Below the pieces are notes generated by a model. That model saw only the letters and a program-made list of their open reading frames with translations. It was not told where the DNA came from and did not search any database. DNA of 41,644 nucleotides from Methanobacteriota archaeon (GTDB lineage: Archaea > Halobacteriota > Methanomicrobia > Methanomicrobiales > Methanocorpusculaceae), in contig JAEWXF010000012.1 in assembly GCA_023396065.1 (NCBI GenBank), forward strand, positions 1-41,644, given 5' to 3'. This document shows, piece after piece, positions 40,468 to 41,644 of the stretch (position 1 is the first letter of the stretch; each line of letters begins with the position of its first letter). The position numbers and the translations under genes were made by a program.

Positions 40468-40818
40468 ACGAATCAAAAACCTCCGGATACCCGGATTGGT
40501 TTCTCTCTATAGTACAGGACAGACTACCTAATAATACTACTGTAAAAAGAGTTTCCGGTACTGATACAAAAACGGCGTACGAGAGAGTTTCGCTCATTGA
40601 CGAAGCAGGCGCGCGGGGAGTCATACGAGAGATCCTGCGGCGGGAGAGAAAAAAGAGCGGGGACGCTGAAAAACAGAGCAGAATATATCCCGGAAAAGCA
40701 GATTCCGGACATATTCTCCTGTATACCGGGTGCTTCGGTCCCGCTCAAAATACATTAGCTCTGAACACATAGAGTTCTGGTATGCGAGAAAGTACAGGGC
40801 CTCTGAGAGAGGTGTACC
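40468..40818. other. Divergent spacer between hppA and dinD
   Basis: About 350 bp between divergent genes. It must hold the hppA promoter; a TATA-like stretch (AGTAGTATTATTAGG) is seen on the minus strand at 40529-40543. The dinD promoter may lie near 40680-40720 (CAGAATATATCCCGG). At 40772-40785 the 14 bases GAGTTCTGGTATGC match codons within dinD at 40891-40904; the frame around it reads HIEFWYARKY. No complete gene is supported. Confidence 0.45.
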
Positions 40819-41598
40819 ATGGAATATGAAATGATGAACCGCCTGCATCGGAGTTTTGAGGAGTATGTACATATCGACCCGGACGGAGTGGAGTTCTGGT
40901 ATGCCCGCGATCTCCAGAATATGCTTGGATATACTGAGTGGAGAAATTTTGAGACAGTACTCGAAAAAGCAAAAATTGCATGCAGAATCTCAAACGGAGA
41001 TGATTTAGACCATTTTGTTGACGTTAACAAAATGGTTCCCCTCGGGTCAGGTTCACAGCGGGAGATCCGGGATGTAATGCTGACCCGGTATGCATGTTAC
41101 CTCGTTGCACAGAACGGGGATCCGAAAAAGGAGGAGATCGCATTTGCCCAGTGTTACTTTGCGGTACAGACACGAAAAATTGAGGTGATTGAGGAGAGGC
41201 TGCGGGAGGTTGAGCGGCTTTCCGCACGGGAAAAACTGACAAGTTCGGAACGGGAGTTCGGGCGTGTACTGTATGACCATGGGGTTGACGGGAGAGGGAT
41301 TCAGACAATCCGGAGCAGGGGAGATACGGCACTGTTCGGCGGAAGATCAACACGGGAGATGAAGACCGAGCTTGGGATTCCGGAAAAAAAGGCGCTGGCT
41401 GATCATCTGCCCACGGTGACAATTACCGCAAAGAATCTGGCAACAGAGATTACGAACTATAATGTCGTCAGGAAGAATCTCTGCGGAGAGTCGCCGATAA
41501 CAACCGAGCATGTACAGCCTGAGTTTGCCACTAGGCTAATTTTTTCCCGTGGTGCACCCACGAGCATCACACCAATTTTTTGGAGTATGAGAATTTGA
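40819..41598 (+). CDS. dinD: DinD-like DNA damage-inducible protein, C-terminus replaced by element sequence
   Basis: Residues 1 to about 233 are a good match to DinD: FWYARDLQNMLGYTEWRNFETVLEKAKIAC, VPLGSGSQREIRDVMLTRYACYLVAQNGDP, CYFAVQTRKIE, then ITNYNVVRKNLCGESPITTEHV. Intact DinD proteins (about 270-280 residues) continue with the segment preceding a conserved lysine-rich ERR end. Here that is lost after about 41515 and replaced by ATRLIFSRGAPTSITPIFW from inserted DNA. DinD inhibits RecA filaments in E. coli; the archaeal role is unknown. AGGTG lies 5 nt before the ATG. It may be nonfunctional, or the missing 3' part may lie beyond the element. Confidence 0.75.
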   Translation: MEYEMMNRLHRSFEEYVHIDPDGVEFWYARDLQNMLGYTEWRNFETVLEKAKIACRISNGDDLDHFVDVNKMVPLGSGSQREIRDVMLTRYACYLVAQNGDPKKEEIAFAQCYFAVQTRKIEVIEERLREVERLSAREKLTSSEREFGRVLYDHGVDGRGIQTIRSRGDTALFGGRSTREMKTELGIPEKKALADHLPTVTITAKNLATEITNYNVVRKNLCGESPITTEHVQPEFATRLIFSRGAPTSITPIFWSMRI

Positions 41599-41644
41599 CA
41601 GATACCTCAAAAACAACCTGTCACCTTAATCTCACCCTGCTTTG
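41516..41644 (+). mobile_element. End of an inserted element or repeat truncating dinD
   Basis: After the DinD homology ends the sequence has two small hairpins, AGCCT/AGGCT (41516-41520 with 41533-41537) and CGTGG-TGCAC-CCACG (41548-41562). The 51-bp repeat shared with 36505-36555 follows at once, and the sequence runs off the window. Subterminal hairpins like these are typical of IS200/IS605-like ends, but no transposase is visible. Confidence 0.5.
41574..41624 (+). repeat. 51-bp dispersed repeat, copy 2
   Basis: Contains GAGAATTTGACAGATACCTC and matches the reverse complement of 36505-36555 with two mismatches. The two copies face each other about 5 kb apart around the Ig/PKD, hppA and dinD genes. 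Confidence 0.9.

Noticed and set aside
39226..40512. 428-residue Cys-rich open frame on the plus strand opposite hppA
   Set aside because: It is entirely antisense to a well-conserved pyrophosphatase. The Cys richness comes from the reverse complement of GCA/GCC-rich membrane-protein codons, and it has no domain or ribosome site.

Overview
The window reads as chromosome of a euryarchaeal methanogen, most likely of the order Methanomicrobiales (Methanocorpusculum-like). The evidence is a nitrogenase-like/Mg-chelatase-like tetrapyrrole cluster, archaeal DUF1628-type pilins (motif VSPVIGVMLML), a DUF3821-type surface protein with a PGF-CTERM tail, GGAGGTGAT-type ribosome binding sites, TATA-box promoters and oligo-T terminators. 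No rRNA, tRNA or CRISPR array was seen.

Left edge (1-127): the 3' end of a group II intron (domains V and VI). Then 183-9823, all on the minus strand, holds a tetrapyrrole/corrinoid block. Read in transcription order it is a TIM-barrel protein (candidate CbiR-like cobamide hydrolase), CbiZ amidohydrolase, a ChlI-like AAA+ ATPase, a ChlD-like AAA/vWA protein, a NifH-NifD fusion, a NifK/NifE-like partner and, behind a terminator, a CbiK-fold protein that has lost two of three chelatase residues. From cbiZ to the NifK-like gene every junction overlaps, so these products very probably work together. The substrate is unknown; a corrinoid or another modified tetrapyrrole is the best guess. This is the strongest candidate for an undescribed system.

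Middle (9931-23726): a divergent type IV pilus locus. Four pilins run leftward. Rightward lie a PGF-CTERM surface protein, a membrane-anchored transglutaminase-like protein without its catalytic Cys, a GspE/VirB11-type ATPase with a 45-residue N-terminal tandem repeat, a TadC/GspF-type platform protein, four more pilin-like proteins and a BtuF-like substrate-binding protein. The last may tie the locus to corrinoid uptake.

Next (23940-26121): a cupin, a GNAT acetyltransferase and a divergent DUF1015 gene, closed by a strong bidirectional terminator. From 35664 down to 26245 runs a nine-gene minus-strand operon. It has two tandem modules of family-5 substrate-binding lipoprotein plus SAM methyltransferase, then the Dpp/Nik-type permeases and ATPases, and a PEGA-domain lipoprotein. 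A promoter region with CGTAA dyads precedes it.

Right part (35665-41644): about 1 kb of repeat-rich noncoding DNA, an Ig-like/PKD surface protein with a juxtamembrane Cys cluster, a K+-dependent-type membrane pyrophosphatase, and a dinD gene whose C-terminus is replaced by foreign sequence. That sequence carries a 51-bp repeat found inverted at 36505-36555, so both ends of this segment have been visited by mobile DNA.
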